Assembly (NCBI GenBank): GCA_964579675.1
Contig: CAZOIA010000227.1
Location: forward strand, 1 to 8,076
Direction of reading: 5' to 3'
DNA length: 8,076 bases
Origin: CAZOIA01 sp964579675
GTDB taxonomy: Bacteria; Planctomycetota; Phycisphaerae; UBA1845; PWPN01
The notes beneath the pieces are model-generated. The model was not told where the DNA came from, did no database searches, and saw nothing but the letters and a program-made list of their open reading frames with translations. This document shows positions 6,515 through 8,076 of the stretch, in pieces. Numbering within the stretch: position 1 is the stretch's first letter; each line of letters opens with the position of its first letter. A program made the position numbers and the translations under genes.

Positions 6515-6871
6515 ATGGACGCACGCTGCTTCGATTGTCGGTTCTTCAGCCCCGGCGGCTACAAGACGGCTGACGAGTTGAGGGAGGAAGAGTGGGACGA
6601 ATGTCTCGAAGGCGAATGCCGGCGGAATCCGCCGCGCGTTGGGCGGTTTCGTGGAGAAGATGAACACCTCCAATACGACTACGGGCAGTGGCCTCTTGTC
6701 CAAGCCGCCAACTGGTGCGGCGCGTTCGAGCCGTGTCAGAGAGTGCTTGGCACCAGCGCCGCACAGACGCGCCACGCTGACCCGCATCGCGCTGGTCGAT
6801 GCGATGTGGCCAACGAGCCCAATCCGCAGAGCCGGCCCGCCGTGGGCCAACGGGCCGCAAATGGGCCATGA
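6515..6871 (+). CDS. Small cysteine-rich phage protein, probable metal or Fe-S binding
   Basis: A 118-residue protein with C5-x2-C8 at the start, GECRR (C35), and WCGAFEPC (C68, C74) after a WPLV segment; C30 is an additional cysteine. This spacing (CxxC, then GeCrRxPP, then WP...WCGxF) is a pattern I recognise from many small phage and prophage proteins of unknown function; the four conserved cysteines would be C5, C8, C35 and C68, binding zinc or an iron-sulfur cluster. ATG 6515 is chosen because the CxxC begins directly after it and AAGGA (6500-6504) lies 10 nt upstream. An in-frame GTG at 6485 would place the start inside the repeat array and is unlikely. Residues after about 76 look low in information (rich in A, R, P, Q) and may be a non-conserved tail. 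It follows the structured interval rather than being coupled to the primase, so it may begin a new transcript. Confidence 0.75.
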   Translation: MDARCFDCRFFSPGGYKTADELREEEWDECLEGECRRNPPRVGRFRGEDEHLQYDYGQWPLVQAANWCGAFEPCQRVLGTSAAQTRHADPHRAGRCDVANEPNPQSRPAVGQRAANGP

Positions 6872-6916
6872 ATTACACCAGGAACGCGCCATTTGCGCCA
6901 GTGCGGCGGGTCCTAC

Positions 6917-6933
6917 CCTGCCATTTTGGCAGG
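6917..6933. repeat. Perfect 7-bp palindromic stem-loop
   Basis: CCTGCCATTTTGGCAGG has 7-bp arms (6917-6923 and 6927-6933) around a TTT loop. It sits about 110 nt upstream of the second ParB-methylase start. The symmetry would suit a dimeric repressor site or a small RNA hairpin; no T-run directly follows. Confidence 0.5.
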
Positions 6934-6938
6934 AGATG

Positions 6939-6977
6939 GCCGGGGGAACGGTCACGCGCGGCGTTTTTGTTTGTTGG
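6939..6977 (+). terminator. Weak candidate terminator for the upstream small gene
   Basis: GCCG (6939-6942) can pair with CGGC (6959-6962), and a T-rich run GTTTTTGTTTGTT begins directly after (6963-6975). The stem is only four pairs with a 16-nt loop, weaker than usual, so the T-run is the main support. Confidence 0.22.
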
Positions 6978-7040
6978 GAGTAGCGAACACCCCCGGAAGT
7001 GCCCCGGAGCACCCGGGCAACCTCTGCAGGAGATCGTGAC

Positions 7041-8076
7041 ATGGACGTCAAGCTGGTGAACATCGACGATATCCGCCCCTACGAGGCCAATCCCCGCATC
7101 AATGACCAGGCCGTGGACGCGGTGGCGGCGTCCCTGCGCGAGTTCGGCTTCCGGCAACCCCTCGTGGTCGACGAGCAGAACGTCATCATCGTCGGCCACA
7201 CAAGATGGAAGGCGGCCAAGAAGCTGGGCCTGGCCCAGGTACCCGTGCATGTCGCCCGCGACCTGACGCCCGAGCGAGCTAAAGCCTATCGCCTGGCGGA
7301 TAACCAGACCGCGACGCTGGCCGAGTGGAACTACGAGCTGCTGCCCATCGAGTTGAAGGATCTCCAGGCGGCCGACTTCGACCTCGAGCTGCTCGGGTTC
7401 AACCAGGACGAGCTCGCCAGGCTGCTCGATCCCGGCGTGGCCGAGGGTTTGACCGACCCCGACGAGGTGCCCGAGCCGCCCGATGAGGCGATCACACAGC
7501 CCGGCGACCTGTGGATCCTCGGCGACCACCGGCTGCTGTGCGGTGACGCGGGCAACGCCGCCAACGTGGACCGGCTGCTGGATGGCGCGACCATCCAACT
7601 CTGCAATACAGATGCGCCGTATAACGTGCGGGTCGAGCCGCGGTCGAACAATGCCATTGCCGCGGGGTTGTCGTCGTTCTCCAGCACGCATCACCAGAAC
7701 TTCGATGTGAACCGCCATCCGGAGAAGGCCCAGGCGACACACCGCAAGATGCGAGCGAAAGACCGGCCGCTCAAGAACGATTTCGTCAGCAACGAGGAGT
7801 TCGACCGGTTGCTGGACGCATGGTTCGGGAATATCGCCCGCGTGCTGGAGCCCGGGCGAGCGTTCTATGCCTGGGGAGGTTACGCCAACCTCGGGAACTA
7901 CCCGCCGGCCCTGAAGAAGCACAAGCTCTACTTCAGCCAGGGAATCGTGTGGGACAAGCAGCATCCGGTGCTCACCCGCAAGGACTTCATGGGCGCGTTC
8001 GAGATCTGCTTCTATGGATGGAAAGAAGGTGCGGGGCACAAGTTCTTCGGCCCCAACAACGTTCCGGATCTCTGGC
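7041..8076 (+). CDS. ParB-like domain fused to N6_N4_Mtase-type DNA methyltransferase (3' end outside window)
   Basis: ATG 7041 opens an uninterrupted frame of 345 codons to the right edge; AGGAGA (7028-7033) lies 7 nt upstream. Residues about 3-95 are a ParB-like domain (IRPYEANPR at 11-19, then VGHTRWKAAKKLG at 51-63). Residues about 150 onward match DNA-modification methylases: PGDLWILGDHRLLCGDA (154-170), then the catalytic motif IV region TDAPYNV (190-196), EPGRAFYAWGG (270-280) and HPVLTRKDFMG (308-318). Such enzymes methylate adenine N6 or cytosine N4 in DNA using S-adenosylmethionine. The motif reads DAPY rather than the usual DPPY. This is a different methylase family from the MT-A70 fusion at 2163-3371, though both carry a ParB-like N terminus. 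In phages this type of gene commonly lies just before the terminase genes, which would be beyond the window. Confidence 0.92.
   Translation, partial: MDVKLVNIDDIRPYEANPRINDQAVDAVAASLREFGFRQPLVVDEQNVIIVGHTRWKAAKKLGLAQVPVHVARDLTPERAKAYRLADNQTATLAEWNYELLPIELKDLQAADFDLELLGFNQDELARLLDPGVAEGLTDPDEVPEPPDEAITQPGDLWILGDHRLLCGDAGNAANVDRLLDGATIQLCNTDAPYNVRVEPRSNNAIAAGLSSFSSTHHQNFDVNRHPEKAQATHRKMRAKDRPLKNDFVSNEEFDRLLDAWFGNIARVLEPGRAFYAWGGYANLGNYPPALKKHKLYFSQGIVWDKQHPVLTRKDFMGAFEICFYGWKEGAGHKFFGPNNVPDLW

Larger units (their letters stand above)
6872..7040. promoter_or_regulatory. Non-coding repeat-rich interval before the second ParB-methylase
   Basis: This 169-nt gap is the second break in an otherwise packed gene string. 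It holds GCGCCA-TTT-GCGCCA (6886-6900), the word GGGTCCTACC (6908-6917), a perfect 17-nt stem-loop (6917-6933), a weak GC stem followed by a T-rich run (6939-6977), and GC-rich direct repeats CCCCGGA (6991-6997, 7002-7008). The strong AGGAGA ribosome site (7028-7033) for the next gene ends it. Possible roles are a terminator plus operator/promoter or a DNA packaging site; none is proven by the sequence. A 63-codon ORF from ATG 6868 spans it but is not convincing. Confidence 0.45.

Noticed and set aside
6868..7059. 63-codon ORF starting with an ATGA overlap after the cysteine-rich gene
   Set aside because: The overlap is suggestive, but there is no clear ribosome site. The product is Arg/Pro-rich without motifs, and it runs over the next gene's ribosome site and start.
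6873..8039. 388-codon minus-strand ORF opposite the second ParB-methylase
   Set aside because: The + strand frame from 7041 has recognisable ParB and methyltransferase motifs and a strong ribosome site. The minus ORF has neither.

Overview
The window reads as the early/replication module of a double-stranded DNA tailed phage or prophage (an integrative element is less likely) in a GC-rich bacterial host. All seven confident genes lie on the + strand. They are packed with 4-nt ATGA overlaps or near-zero spacing, and each encodes a phage-type DNA metabolism protein. No ribosomal, tRNA or housekeeping gene is present. The base composition would suit a planctomycete, proteobacterium or actinobacterium, and the sequence alone does not decide between them.

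Layout: (1) <1-422, the 3' end of a calcineurin-like metallophosphoesterase. (2) 419-2149, a superfamily II DEAH helicase with a C4 zinc ribbon, an extra C-terminal domain and an SSB-like acidic tip ending in VPF. (3) 2163-3371, a ParB-like domain fused to an MT-A70 adenine methyltransferase. (4) 3368-3856, a small conserved phage-type protein of unknown function, possibly nuclease-fold. (5) 3857-6292, an archaeo-eukaryotic-type primase fused to a DUF3987-type ATPase/helicase. (6) 6293-6514, a non-coding interval with an A/T-rich pocket, repeated GTGAAAAGTT boxes, two strong hairpins and a 20-nt alternating purine/pyrimidine tract. It is the best candidate in the window for a replication origin or a dense control region. 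(7) 6515-6871, a small cysteine-rich protein. (8) 6872-7040, a second non-coding interval with several inverted and direct repeats. (9) 7041->8076, a second ParB-methyltransferase fusion of the N6_N4_Mtase type, running off the right edge.

Together, primase-helicase (5) and helicase (2) would open and prime DNA. The nuclease-like proteins (1, possibly 4) would process it. The two ParB-methyltransferases (3, 9) would modify phage DNA with two different methylase families, which could protect it from host restriction. In many phages a ParB-methylase lies next to the terminase genes, so the right edge may be the change from replication to packaging functions.

Most worth a second look: the structured interval after the primase (6289-6494), the SSB-tip-like end of the helicase, the DAPY replacement of the DPPY catalytic motif in the second methyltransferase, and the repeat-rich interval before that gene.
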